A DNA stretch of 64,000 nt, taken from assembly GCF_003583985.1 (NCBI RefSeq), contig NZ_QXML01000011.1, positions 1-64,000 of the forward strand, written 5' to 3'. The notes beneath the pieces are model-generated. The model searched no databases. It had not been told where the DNA came from and saw nothing but the letters and a program-made list of their open reading frames with translations. Positions 1 through 9,500 of this stretch are shown here, in pieces (within the stretch, counting starts at the first letter, position 1; each line of letters begins with the position of its first letter). A program made the translations under genes and the position numbers. Source of the stretch: Algoriphagus lacus. GTDB lineage: Bacteria > Bacteroidota > Bacteroidia > Cytophagales > Cyclobacteriaceae.

Positions 1-2
1 CT

Positions 3-152
3 AGTGAAAAAATTTCTAAATATTTATATCTGCTTAGATTTAAAAATTTGGATGAGGATTTTAGTAAAATTCTCTTTGATGTCGAAATAGTTCCGGATCC
101 AAAAGACACAATTCTTAACTCTACTTTTGTTCAGCAAATTGATATAAAGTAA
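3..152 (+). CDS. C-terminal end of an unidentified protein (cut by window edge)
   Basis: An open frame runs from the window edge to a TAA at 150-152 and encodes about 49 residues with ordinary protein composition (ends QQIDIK). The alternative plus-strand frames are closed early, so this is probably the tail of a real gene whose start lies outside the window. No family can be recognised from the fragment. About 220 AT-rich bases without a recognisable gene follow it. Confidence 0.45.
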   Translation, partial: SEKISKYLYLLRFKNLDEDFSKILFDVEIVPDPKDTILNSTFVQQIDIK

Positions 153-375
153 TTTTTTTCTTTTTAATAGTAATAATTAATATGATAGGAGGTGATAATG
201 TTTCATTGTTCTGTTTGGAAAAAATATGTTTCGATTTTGCAATAAATCGGATATGCTATTTTTAAAAAATACAAATTTAGAATTTAATATAAAATGCTCA
301 ATTGATATTGAGCTTTAAGATATTAATGCACAAAAAGATTAATTAACTAGTTATTAATAAATTTTTCACCACCCA

Positions 376-814
376 ATGCCCCTCAAATCCTTTTTTCTTT
401 TCTGTGTTTTAGCCAGCATTTGGGTTTCCACTTTTGCCCAGACCTTGCCTGCTGTGCCTAAAGTTCCCGGGATCGGAGGAGGCATGCCAAAAGGGATTCC
501 TATGAATGGTTTGGTGGGTTTGGCTACCAAGTCGGAGATACCGTATCTCGAGGAGTTGCGGCAGGTTCAGGGCTTGAAGAAGTCCTACAATTCATATCGA
601 TCCCAAGTTTAAATCCATCAATGTGTACGATGCCAGTATGAATTCTGTCAAGACTTCAGAGATCCTTGGCAAAGATCAGAAAAAGGGGGAAGATCAAATT
701 CCGGATGAGCTTTCAGGTAAAAAAAAAGACCTGAAACAGGGGGAGAAGGTGGGGAATCCTGAGCCTACCCTTAGCCAATCAGTCGGAAAAGGGAGAAATA
801 GACCTAGAATTTAG
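376..814 (+). pseudogene. Secreted small protein gene with a frameshift
   Basis: The first frame opens with a clear signal peptide (residues 1-21, ending TFAQ), then a Pro/Gly-rich linker, and stops at 612 after the residues SYNSYRS. From about 602 the next frame carries on without a break (PKFKSINVYDASMNSVKTSEIL) into a Lys/Gln-rich tail ending at 814. Both halves have the same charged, low-complexity style, so a one-base indel near 600 in a single secreted protein of about 145 residues explains the pattern better than two genes. A sequencing error would look the same. No family is recognised. A strong terminator follows at 858. Confidence 0.45.
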
Positions 815-857
815 TAATTTAGCTCAGGCTATTTAACCTATTTGTTTTTGGTGAAAG

Positions 858-885
858 ACCCAGTCCGGTTGGACTGGGTTTTTTT
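858..885 (+). terminator. Rho-independent terminator
   Basis: A 9-bp perfect stem (ACCCAGTCC / GGACTGGGT) closes a GGTT loop and is followed by seven T residues. It lies just after the frameshifted secreted-protein gene, and 115 bases before the convergent Fic gene ends. Confidence 0.85.
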
Positions 886-1000
886 AATAGCTTTTCGAAT
901 GGAATTAGGAGCGAAATAGGAGATTAAACAGTTGATTTGCTGAAATAGACCGGGGACTTTTTAATTGAATTTTTTTAATAAATACCGCGTATCATCTTAA

Positions 1001-2392
1001 CTAGGAATCCCACTGCTTTTTCCAAGCAATAAATTCGGAAGGTCTGATTCGAAAGCGAACAAAATTCCCTTCATGTAATCCCAAGAGTTCTGTTTCTACT
1101 ACTTCAGCGAATCTGGATCTGTCTAGATCAGGTAATTTTTTGATCTCAGATTTGATGGTTTCCAATGCAGCTTCCTTATTCATTGCATTGCGGACGATGT
1201 GGCTAACGATCTCGCGTATTTCCTCTCGGAATTTCATTCGGAAAGGATCCGGCTCACCAAGAGATTGACGAATGGCCGCATACCTTAAGGCAGACCGTTC
1301 ATAGGCCCACAAAAAAACATCCTTGAATAACTCGACACGGTTCAATTCATAGATGCCAAGCATTCCTTTGATATAGCTTTCTTCAGGAACATCTATAAAG
1401 GAAAGAGGAGCAAGGTTTTGCCTGTTTAACGAGATATTGGCAGCTAATCTGGATACTCGCTTATTGACATCATCAAATGGTTGGAGATAAGGCAACTGAA
1501 CCAATACAAAAAAAGCTTGCTCGAATGCGTTTTGGATTTTGCTTGCTTTTGCCAGGATTAAATCAAAGGATTCTTCAATAAGTTGGGGAATTCCTAAAGG
1601 AGTAAAGACCGAATTGGTGATTCCTACGCCAAATGTTCTAAGTCTGCCGGATGCAGCCGGATTTGGCAATAGGTTGTTTGAAAGCAGGGCATGAAGATTG
1701 AGAAAAGTATAGCGATTGAAGCCCACCTCATCAGAGGATTCCACCAAAAACTCAATAGCCTCCTTGTGATTGAGAATCATCTGGGTTTCCATAGGGGATT
1801 TGTTCGATGGGGTTTTTCCGTTATGGATTAACAGCTCAGTATCCAACAAGGAATAGGTGTTCCCTTCCAGTCTGCTTGAATTCCAAGAAAGGTCGATCAA
1901 CAGGCGATTTAATATTTCTCTGGCGTAGGTCCCTGCTGGCTGTTCTCCATTCCTGGTATTTCCCCATTCAGCCAGTTTTTGTTTTTCTTGGTTGCTGAGA
2001 AAGCTGTCGATGTTAGGACGGTAATTTTCCAAGAAACTTCGTTCGTGTCCGACAGGTTTCCGTTGTGCTACTGGACGGGAGACCAAGGCCCAAATGTCTT
2101 TGCCTTCTTGTGAAAGCGGAATGGTCGATTGTAGCTCCTCTTCTGATTTTATCTTTCCAGAATCCTGAGTTTGTTCAGGTACATTTGTATAATACTTTGT
2201 GGAGCGAGCGTTTCCCTTTAGTTGAATAAGATTCTTTTCTTTGAGGCTTTTTAGTCGTCTTTGAAGCGCTCTCTTTTCAATTTTAAACGGGAGCAACCTA
2301 AGGAGTTGTTCAATTCCTAGACCATCAGATGATGATGCAATTAATTCTTTAATCAGTTGTAGCTCATCTTGATTTTCCATTTTCAATCTCAT
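1001..2392 (-). CDS. Fic-family protein with N-terminal winged helix; catalytic His replaced by Gln
   Basis: The protein has 463 residues. Residues 5-70 form a winged-helix-like region (RALQRRLKSLKEKNLI), which suggests self-regulation by DNA binding. The Fic core spans about 130-390. An inhibitory-helix motif of the (S/T)xxxE(G/N) type is visible at S172-SRLEG177. The active-site loop reads QPFDDVNKR (304-312), where Fic AMP-transferases have HPFxxGNGR and Doc kinases H-x-F-x-D/A-x-N-K-R. The His that acts as general base is therefore Gln, while the F-D-x-N-K-R part resembles Doc. Known Fic enzymes modify hydroxyl side chains of target proteins; whether this one is active is unclear. The Gln may be normal for this subfamily, since I recall relatives with LQPFxDVNKR but could not check. 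Met5 (2380) is an alternative start. A 10-bp inverted repeat sits upstream. Confidence 0.85.
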   Translation of the reverse strand: MRLKMENQDELQLIKELIASSSDGLGIEQLLRLLPFKIEKRALQRRLKSLKEKNLIQLKGNARSTKYYTNVPEQTQDSGKIKSEEELQSTIPLSQEGKDIWALVSRPVAQRKPVGHERSFLENYRPNIDSFLSNQEKQKLAEWGNTRNGEQPAGTYAREILNRLLIDLSWNSSRLEGNTYSLLDTELLIHNGKTPSNKSPMETQMILNHKEAIEFLVESSDEVGFNRYTFLNLHALLSNNLLPNPAASGRLRTFGVGITNSVFTPLGIPQLIEESFDLILAKASKIQNAFEQAFFVLVQLPYLQPFDDVNKRVSRLAANISLNRQNLAPLSFIDVPEESYIKGMLGIYELNRVELFKDVFLWAYERSALRYAAIRQSLGEPDPFRMKFREEIREIVSHIVRNAMNKEAALETIKSEIKKLPDLDRSRFAEVVETELLGLHEGNFVRFRIRPSEFIAWKKQWDS

Positions 2393-2451
2393 CTGTATCG
2401 CGACAATAATAGCATGAAAATGACGTAATAAAAAGAATTATGTCACGATAA

Positions 2452-2478
2452 TTGACGCAATATTGTAAATTGCGTCAA
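2452..2478 (-). promoter_or_regulatory. Candidate operator of the Fic gene: 10-bp inverted repeat
   Basis: TTGACGCAAT (2452-2461) and ATTGCGTCAA (2469-2478) are perfect inverted arms around a 7-base spacer. A related half site, TGACGTAAT, lies at 2421-2429, and ATTGTCGCG (minus strand) abuts the gene start near 2400-2408. The cluster is 20-85 bases upstream of the Fic start codon. The Fic protein carries an N-terminal winged helix, so autoregulation is a natural inference but is not shown. Confidence 0.5.
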
Positions 2479-2624
2479 AACGTGGGTTAATATTTTTGAA
2501 TGATCAATACAGTGTGGTCATTACTACCAAAGAGTAAATATCCAAGGAGAATTCTTCGCATAATCATCACTATAAGGTAAATATACCTAGGACGGAAGTT
2601 TAAATAACGAAGCCAAATATTCAA

Positions 2625-2993
2625 TTGATCAAGAACCTCTTTCAGTTTTTTTGTATGGTACTGATTCAGAGTTGTGGACTGGAGGATCCAACTGTGCTCT
2701 CCGGAGAAGTAGTAGGCCTAAGGACTGACAGTGAAATTTCAAGCGTCACTTTATTAGTCGGTGTTTATGAGAAGACTCCATTCCCTACAATTCCCAGTAT
2801 TATCAGAGAGGATACCATTGAGACGGATAGCCAAGGAAAATTTCGTGTAGTTGTTCCTCATAACGAACAGTATTCCCGTTTCACTATCAACGTTTTGAAA
2901 AAGGTCGCCAATGATACCAATGTATTTTTCAATGAGGGTGATGGATTGTTCTCCATAGGATTGCAGTTCGTTCAAGGCTGGAAACATTTATAA
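2625..2993 (+). CDS. Small putative lipoprotein
   Basis: This 122-residue frame uses a TTG start; no ATG fits. The N-terminus has a short hydrophobic stretch followed by the lipobox-like LIQSC (Cys17), so an outer-membrane lipoprotein is likely. The rest (T-I-E-T-D-S-Q-G-K-F-R-V-V-V-P pattern around residues 66-80) resembles the carboxypeptidase-regulatory-like beta-sandwich often seen in Bacteroidota lipoproteins. It may be a C-terminally shortened copy of a longer gene, because the region on both sides is gene-poor. No specific function is recognised. Confidence 0.5.
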   Translation: MIKNLFQFFCMVLIQSCGLEDPTVLSGEVVGLRTDSEISSVTLLVGVYEKTPFPTIPSIIREDTIETDSQGKFRVVVPHNEQYSRFTINVLKKVANDTNVFFNEGDGLFSIGLQFVQGWKHL

Positions 2994-3276
2994 ATTCAAG
3001 CTAAGATTCCCTTTGAACTCATGATGAAAAAAATAATGAGAAAATCCATCTAGGAGTTGAAAGCCTGGTAAAATAGATTGGATCTGGAATTCTAGCCTTC
3101 TATTCCTCAGAATGTTGATTGGATTTGCATAGTATATTGATTCTGACTGGATTTGAGCATGTCGTAATGGATTGTTGAAGCTCTCCCGAAATTGGGACGA
3201 AAATCAATAGATCTTCCCTTCACTTTCCCTCCTCGTAACTCCTTCGGGAAAAAGAAGGGTGGTCAAATCGTTTTGG

Positions 3277-3340
3277 AAAAGCCCTTTCCGCCTTCCGCAC
3301 CGGCTATCGCCGACAGCTGTGGAGCGGAAGAGGCTTTTTT
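3277..3340 (+). terminator. Hairpin with T tail, terminator-like
   Basis: Arms AAAAGCC-CT-TTCCGC (3277-3291) and GCGGAA-GA-GGCTTTT (3324-3338) pair with a two-base internal mismatch, and a run of T residues follows. The loop is long (about 30 bases) and contains a second small inverted repeat, CGGCTATCGCCG. It could end transcripts from the small lipoprotein gene about 280 bases upstream. Confidence 0.5.
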
Positions 3341-3411
3341 GATTTATTAAGACGGATTATTTATAACTGAATAGGCTGAGATCCTTTAAATGTGGGGCAA
3401 ATTTTTCCTCT

Positions 3412-3560
3412 ACATAAATTCCGAAGGAAGGTAACTCAAGGTCTCGGAGCAACCGACAGCTTCCGGTGAAATACGCCTTACCATTTGCCCACAGATTTAT
3501 TCCTTTTTTGATTAGTCCTGGTACATTCCAAGCTAAGGTTCTCCTTTTTTTTATGTTTCA
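3412..3560 (+). repeat. Solo copy of the radC-type leader element
   Basis: This 149-base segment aligns almost without gaps to the 150 bases at 10180-10329 that precede the intact radC-like gene. Shared landmarks in order are ACAxAAATTCCG, CTCA, TCGGAGC, AGCTTCCGG, TTTATTCCTTTT and ATGTTTCA. No JAB-domain coding sequence follows here, so it is probably what remains after loss of a radC-like gene, or a mobile leader in its own right. Confidence 0.6.
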
Positions 3561-3697
3561 TATAGGGGAAAAAGGAAATTGAGATGTAAAAAATATTCGA
3601 GTGGTTGGAAGTTGCTGAGGGGAAGCTCAGCAATTGGTAAAGGTGAAGGTTGATAAATTTCCCAGTAAAATGAGATTTAGATTTTCAATTGAATGGA

Positions 3698-4393
3698 TTA
3701 ACCCAACAACTTGGCTACTGCTGTCTTATAAGTCTGACCAATGGGGATTTCTTGATCTCCGATTCTAATTTGATTGCCTTCTATCGAAAGTACCTTATTG
3801 AAGTTAATTAGATAGGATTTATGAACCCGCATGAAATAGTCCTTCCCCAATTTGGTCTCCATATCCGAAATCTTCTCCGGACAAATAATCATGCCTTCCT
3901 GATGGAAAACTTTGCAGTAATTTCCCAAAGCTTCGACGTAGTTTATCTTTTCCAGTTCAACCTGGACATATTTTTTGTCAGTTTTCAGAAAAATCCGTGA
4001 AGGTTCCTGCACGGGAGCATTTTTTGATCCGGGTTCTCCTTTGGCAGTGATTTTATTGATGGCTTTGACAAACCGTTCCAGACTAAAGGGCTTTAACAGG
4101 TAATCGGAAATGTCTAGCTCATATCCCTGAAGTGCAAATTCCTGGTGTGCTGAGGTTACAATAACCTTTGGAGGATTTGTCAGGGATTTGATCATTTCGA
4201 AGCCTGTAAGTTTTGGCATGTTCATGTCTAAAAAAAGAAGATCCACGGTAGTTATCCGAAGAAATTCCAAGGCTTCAAACCCATTATAAAAACTACCTGC
4301 CTTTTTTAGAAAGGAAAAATTCGAACAATAGCCCTCTATAATCCGATGGGCAATGGGTTCGTCATCTATGATAATGTAATTGATTACTTCCAT
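3698..4393 (-). CDS. LytTR-family response regulator
   Basis: The 231-residue protein has a receiver domain (about 3-118) with the phosphoacceptor aspartate in LLFLDMNMP and the conserved Lys in DYLLKPFS. A LytTR DNA-binding domain follows (about 133-230: FLKTDKKYVQVELEKINYVEA). It is the partner of the upstream LytS-type kinase, whose gene overlaps it by 10 bases (4384-4393), so the two are translationally coupled. LytTR proteins bind direct repeats. The shared promoter region with the divergent ABC transporter genes carries four phased GGTT boxes (5604-5639), so this regulator probably controls that transporter. Confidence 0.93.
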   Translation of the reverse strand: MEVINYIIIDDEPIAHRIIEGYCSNFSFLKKAGSFYNGFEALEFLRITTVDLLFLDMNMPKLTGFEMIKSLTNPPKVIVTSAHQEFALQGYELDISDYLLKPFSLERFVKAINKITAKGEPGSKNAPVQEPSRIFLKTDKKYVQVELEKINYVEALGNYCKVFHQEGMIICPEKISDMETKLGKDYFMRVHKSYLINFNKVLSIEGNQIRIGDQEIPIGQTYKTAVAKLLG

Positions 4394-5514
4394 AGGATTT
4401 CCAAATTAACGCGAAAAATGCCATTCTCCTCTTTGATTTTTAACTCATGGACCCCAGGATAGCTCAGTTCCAGCCTTCGTTTTAAGTTCTCCAATCCTAT
4501 GCCTTTATCCGATTTTGAATCATTGGAATCAAAGTTGTTTTCAATTTGGAAGCGTAATCTGTCCTTTCCGGAATAGAGGTTAATTCTAACAAAGCCACCT
4601 TCGGTCAATTTTTCCATCCCATGCTTGAAGGCATTTTCTATCAATACAATAAATAACAATGGCGATATAAGGGGGTCTTCTGTGATCTCTTTTTTGAAAC
4701 TGATTTCGGGTGAAACTCGGTGACGGAGCCCTTGCAATTCCAGAAAGTTCTCAAGGTATTTGACATCCCGGCTTAGCGGTACGCTTGTTTCTTTCCCTTC
4801 GTAAATCGCATATCGCATCATCTCGGAAAGTTTCAGGACAAGCTCAGGGGCTTGGTCCGATTTCTCCATGCATAGCCCGTAAAGGTTATTGAGCGTATTG
4901 AAAAAGAAATGGGGATTGATTTGATTTTTGAGCATGGCCAGTTCAGCCGCATTTTTTTCCATTTCCAGGTTTTTAATTCTCTTCCATTGCTCAAAGAACC
5001 AGAGCAACAGGAAAAAAGGAATGGGAATCAACAGGAACAAAATCACTACTTGATGATACTGGTTGAAGTAGTTCTCGTTGAACCTTAATGCAAAAAAAAC
5101 CAACCAGATAGATCCATACACCCCAAAAACGGCAATTCTGTATTTTCTAAGGAATTCCGGAACAATAATCCAGGCAATTCTCATCCAAAAAAGAATCAAT
5201 AAGAAAATAGAAACGGGATTGTCAGGTATAGCCATCCATTGGTCAATCAGTAAAATACCTGTTAAAAAGGCGGGTAGAACAGCGATCTGCCAAAGCAGGG
5301 TTGAATTGAGCCTGATTTTTTTCCGGTAATAAAATACCAGACTGGAAATCATCCACCAAGACACCAGGATCAGCATGTTTTCCAAATGTGCCTGCCTGTT
5401 AATCCGGATAAATCCCATTCTTTCCATCAGAAAGGTTACCAGCACTGTAATCGCTAAACCCCAGCCTAGGGATTTAAAAAAAGATGGATTTGGAAACATG
5501 TTTCTAAGGTACAA
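4384..5514 (-). CDS. LytS/YehU-type sensor histidine kinase
   Basis: The 376-residue protein begins with a multi-pass membrane region (four to six hydrophobic segments, residues about 12-165). A short coiled linker leads to the His_kinase motif NQINPHFFFNTLNN, whose His is the phosphorylation site. The ATP-binding domain follows, with the N box LIENAFKHGMEKL and a C-terminal KGIGLENLKRRLELSYP. It has no large extracytoplasmic sensor domain, so the signal is likely sensed in the membrane. It overlaps the LytTR regulator gene downstream and is divergent from the ABC transporter. Met6 (5499) is an alternative start. Confidence 0.92.
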   Translation of the reverse strand: MYLRNMFPNPSFFKSLGWGLAITVLVTFLMERMGFIRINRQAHLENMLILVSWWMISSLVFYYRKKIRLNSTLLWQIAVLPAFLTGILLIDQWMAIPDNPVSIFLLILFWMRIAWIIVPEFLRKYRIAVFGVYGSIWLVFFALRFNENYFNQYHQVVILFLLIPIPFFLLLWFFEQWKRIKNLEMEKNAAELAMLKNQINPHFFFNTLNNLYGLCMEKSDQAPELVLKLSEMMRYAIYEGKETSVPLSRDVKYLENFLELQGLRHRVSPEISFKKEITEDPLISPLLFIVLIENAFKHGMEKLTEGGFVRINLYSGKDRLRFQIENNFDSNDSKSDKGIGLENLKRRLELSYPGVHELKIKEENGIFRVNLEILWK

Positions 5515-5603
5515 AGCTTTACTACCCGGTTAAATTTTAGATGACGAACACCCTACAAATGATGACCAACATGGGATAAGTTCAGTTTTTATCAAAAACT
5601 AAG

Positions 5604-5641
5604 GGTTTGAAGCGGGTTCATCACCGGTTTGGAGTGGTTTG
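5604..5641 (+). promoter_or_regulatory. Four helically phased GGTT boxes, candidate LytTR binding sites
   Basis: GGTTTG at 5604, GGTTCA at 5615, GGTTTG at 5626 and GGTTTG at 5636 lie 11, 11 and 10 bases apart, one per helical turn. They sit between the divergent kinase/regulator genes and the ABC transporter genes. LytTR domains are known to bind direct repeats about two turns apart, which this array offers twice. The binding protein is inferred from location. Confidence 0.45.
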
Positions 5642-5701
5642 ACATCTATTTTTTTTGTTTATCGGTCACTTCCCAACATTTGTTCATTACTAAACCAAAC
5701 C

Positions 5702-6592
5702 ATGATGAACAAACTGGAAATCAAACACCTGTCTAAAACTTATCCAAATGGTGTCAAAGCCTTGGATGACCTATCCCTCACCATTGAGAATGGCATGTTT
5801 GGACTTTTGGGCCCAAACGGGGCAGGGAAGTCCACCCTGATGAGAACCCTGGCCATGCTTCAGGAACCCCAGACCGGTGAAATTTTTTTCAACGGGGTAA
5901 ATGTGGTCAGTAACCCTGATCAAATACGATCTGTATTGGGTTACCTGCCCCAAGAATTCGGGGTATATCCCAAAGTTTCAGCCCGGAATTTATTGGATCA
6001 CATTGCTGTACTCAAGGGAATCTCCAACAGGAATGAACGGAAAGATCAGATCAACTTTTTGCTTCAGCAAACCAACCTCTATGAACACCGGAAAAAGGCA
6101 GTATCCACTTTTTCAGGCGGGATGAGGCAGCGCTTCGGCATCGCTCAGGCTTTGTTGGGGAATCCAAAACTGGTTATAGTAGATGAGCCGACTGCTGGTC
6201 TTGATCCGGAAGAACGGAATCGTTTTTTGAATCTCTTAAGTGAAATAGGGGAGCAGATCATCATTGTTCTTTCCACCCATCTGGTAGATGATGTGTTGGA
6301 CCTTTGTTCGAAGATGGCTATTCTAAACCGGGGGAAAATCCTTTGTCAGGGTAATCCACTTGAATTAACTGCAAGCTTGACTGGAAAAGTTTGGGTTAAA
6401 AAAGTGCATAAATCTGAGCTTTCACTTTACCGGCAAAACTTTACCCTTCTTTCTTCAAAACTGGAGGCAGGCGAAACCAAAATACACCTGTTGGCAGATA
6501 GCTGCCCTGATCCCGGATTTGAGCTGGTAAGCCCAAACCTGGAGGACTTTTATTTCTCAACCATCCATTCAGCAACAGCATATGAAGGCTAA
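5702..6592 (+). CDS. ABC transporter ATP-binding protein
   Basis: The start at MMNKLEIKHLSKTYPNG fits the family; the open frame upstream has no domain. The 296-residue protein shows Walker A (GPNGAGKST), the Q loop (YLPQEFG), the ABC signature (FSGGMRQR), Walker B (LVIVDEPTAGLDPEER) and the switch His (STHLVDD). It is the nucleotide-binding subunit for the membrane/peptidase protein encoded next, with which it overlaps by 11 bases. ABC-2 type systems controlled by an adjacent LytTR pair are common in Bacteroidota; the substrate is unknown. Confidence 0.93.
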   Translation: MMNKLEIKHLSKTYPNGVKALDDLSLTIENGMFGLLGPNGAGKSTLMRTLAMLQEPQTGEIFFNGVNVVSNPDQIRSVLGYLPQEFGVYPKVSARNLLDHIAVLKGISNRNERKDQINFLLQQTNLYEHRKKAVSTFSGGMRQRFGIAQALLGNPKLVIVDEPTAGLDPEERNRFLNLLSEIGEQIIIVLSTHLVDDVLDLCSKMAILNRGKILCQGNPLELTASLTGKVWVKKVHKSELSLYRQNFTLLSSKLEAGETKIHLLADSCPDPGFELVSPNLEDFYFSTIHSATAYEG

Positions 6593-9500
6593 CTTCAAAT
6601 CTCTCATCCGCTTCGAGCTAGGTTATCAGCTGAACACCTGGGCGGCACCCCTCTTTGCTTGCTGCTATTTTGCTTTTGCGTTTTTGATGGGGAGTCAGGG
6701 GACTTCACCTGTCGGAGTCAATTACAATTCTGAGTATGAATTGTTTCTGAAAATGGGCCTATTGAGTCTAGGCGCTGTATTCTCCATCATGTTCTTTGTT
6801 GTTTTAGCCATCCACCGGGATAGAAAATACGACATGGAACCGTTGATTTTTTCCACTCCAGTTTCCAAGTCGATGTTTTATTTTAGTCGATTGACGGGTG
6901 CTTGGCTCATGGCCTTAGGAGTTTTAATTTTTGCAATTCCGGGCTTTTTTTTAGGGGTGTATTTTTCGGATTTGGATCCGGAAAGAATAGGACCCTTTTC
7001 AATCCTGTCTGCCGGGTCGGTGTTCTCGATACTGTTCATTCCCTCGGTTTCAATCTGCACTGCATTGATTTTTACAGTGGGCCTGCATAGCAGAAATACC
7101 CTTGCCACCTATGCAATGGCGATCCTAATCTATGGGGCCTATTTTATTTCTGCGATTTTTTTGAATTCACCGCTTATTGCCAATGCTGCACCAATTTCTT
7201 CCGAAAACTTGTTTTTTGCCGCCTTGCTTGATCCATTCGGACTTTCGGCATTCTTTGAACAAACCAACCTCTGGACCCCTTATCAAAAAAATAGTACTCC
7301 CATTGCTTTTTCTGGTCTTCTGGCTTGGAATCGGGTGCTTTGGATGGTAGGAGCTCTGCTGGTTATCCTGATCTCGTACATGAATTTCTCGTTCAGAAAA
7401 CCGCATAATGGCTCCTTCAAAAAAGCCAAGGCGGACTACGCTCCTGAGACTGGCCGGGAAACTTTCCAAAAAGTTTCCCCCAGCCTTGGGCACTTTTATC
7501 CTGTAATTCCTTCTTCGGTCAAGCTGGAATTTTTATGGGTCTTTAAAAGTATTCCGTTCTGGTTGATCACCGGGGGATGGACACTTATTGCATCAACTGA
7601 GATTTATTCAAAAATTTATTCCGGTGGATCTTATGGAGAAAGCTATTTTCCCGAAGCCCAAATCCTTTTGGAACAGGTTCAATCCCCGCTGAATGTTTTT
7701 TGCTTGGTGCTGTTGGTGTTTTTTACCGGAGAACTGGTTTGGAGAGCTAAGGAATCCAAATTCCATGAAATACTCGGGGCAACGCCGGCACCTGCGGGTT
7801 ACTTTTTTATCTCCACCACCCTAACTCTTCTGGCAATGCTTGGGATAATGATTGGGGTTACTCTGATGATTTGTTTAGGTTTTCAGCTTATCCAGAATCA
7901 ACAGGGTATTGACTCTATATCACTGTTGATCCTGATTTTATCACCCGGATTATCCCTTTTTGTGCATACCGTTATTATGCTTCAAATTCATCAATGGAGT
8001 GGAAACAAATACTTGGGAATGTGCCTTTCTGCGCTGGTGATTGCTTTGGTTTCCAGCTCCCTGGGTTCAGCCATCGGCATTAATCATCCTTTGCTAAAAA
8101 TTGGAACTTCTCCTTATCTGGTTTATAGTCAACAAGCGGGCTATGGCTTGGGCTCAAAGGGGTTCTGGCTCCTGAGTCTTCTATGGATCAATTTAGCTGT
8201 GATAATTTCCATTTGCCTATTTAGGAACTGGAAGGGCTCCTCCAGGAGAAAACTCCAAAAAACCACAAGATTGACTTTTTCGAAATTGGTGTTCCCGATT
8301 ATTCTCTTGATCGGCCCTACCAGCTACAGTTTTTATCAAATCAATATCGTGGGGAATTATAAAACTGCCAACACTCGGCTGGATGAGCAACATCAGTATG
8401 AATTGGCTTATAAGAAATATGAGGCAAGTCCAGTTCCTGCCTATTCCTCCCTGGATATGGAAGTAGACTTATTTCCTTCCAAAAGCACATTTAATGCAAA
8501 GGTGAAAGGGTTTTTGAAAAACACGAGCGGAAAGTCGATTGATTCTTTCCTAATGACTGAAAAAGTGGAGCTGGAAGGACTCCAAATTGAAAGGGCCGGC
8601 ACCATTGAAAAGGACGAAATACTTAGGGTAAACCTTGTTCACCTGGATACCCCACTTCAACCGGGAGAGGAAGTTGCTTTTTCATTTGAAGTGAATTTAG
8701 AACCAGCGGTGTTTAATCAGGAAAAATCCGTTGTCCAGGACGGCACCTATCTAAACTTCCGCGATTTTGCTCCTTATTTTGGGTACGCTGAAACACGGGA
8801 AATCAATGACAATCGGGAAAGGAAAAAAAGAAACCTGCCTGTAAAATCGAGCAGAACCGATTCCCAGGACCACCCGGAACTGGAGCGGAACTTGATAAAG
8901 GTTGATTTTAAAGCACGGGTATCCACCGAATCCCCTCAGACCGTCATAACCTCCGGAAAACTCAAAGGAGTGAAAAACAACGGAGACCGGGTAAGTTTCG
9001 ACTTTGAGAGCCCACACAAGATCATGCCGGCAGTCGCATTCTTTTCGGGTAATTACCAGGAAACCAGCATGCAATTCAATGGCGTAAATCTTCAGTTGTT
9101 TTCTATTCCTGAGCATCATGAATCTGCCCTGAATACCCTTGATATCATGAGAAAAACACTGGAATTTGCTTCCGACAATTTTGGTCCCTATCCCTTAGAT
9201 CACCTTAAAATTGTAGAAGTCCCTTCCTATTGGGGATTTGGTGGGTTTGCTCATCCCGGAGTGATCAGCATGGTAGAAGATAATTTTTTTCTGGTAAAGC
9301 CGGAACCGCTAAATCCATTGGATTTAAGAACTAAACGAACGGTGCATGAGGTGGCTCACCAATGGTTCGGTCATCTATTGGCTCCAAGGAATTTGCCAGG
9401 GGCATCCGTATTCGTGGAGGGTCTTGCCAAATATACAGAAGCGGTGCTGTTGGAGCGGGAATTTGGAAAGGCAGCGCTGTGGCAACTGACTGATCAAGCC

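Larger units (their letters stand above)
2994..3697. other. 700-base intergenic region with a hairpin and a solo radC-type leader
   Basis: No convincing gene is seen. It holds a terminator-like hairpin at 3277-3340 and a stretch (3412-3560) that is clearly related to the leader of the intact radC-like gene at 10180-10329. The final 130 bases before 3698 are the 3' flank of the LytTR regulator gene and show nothing recognisable. Confidence 0.6.
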
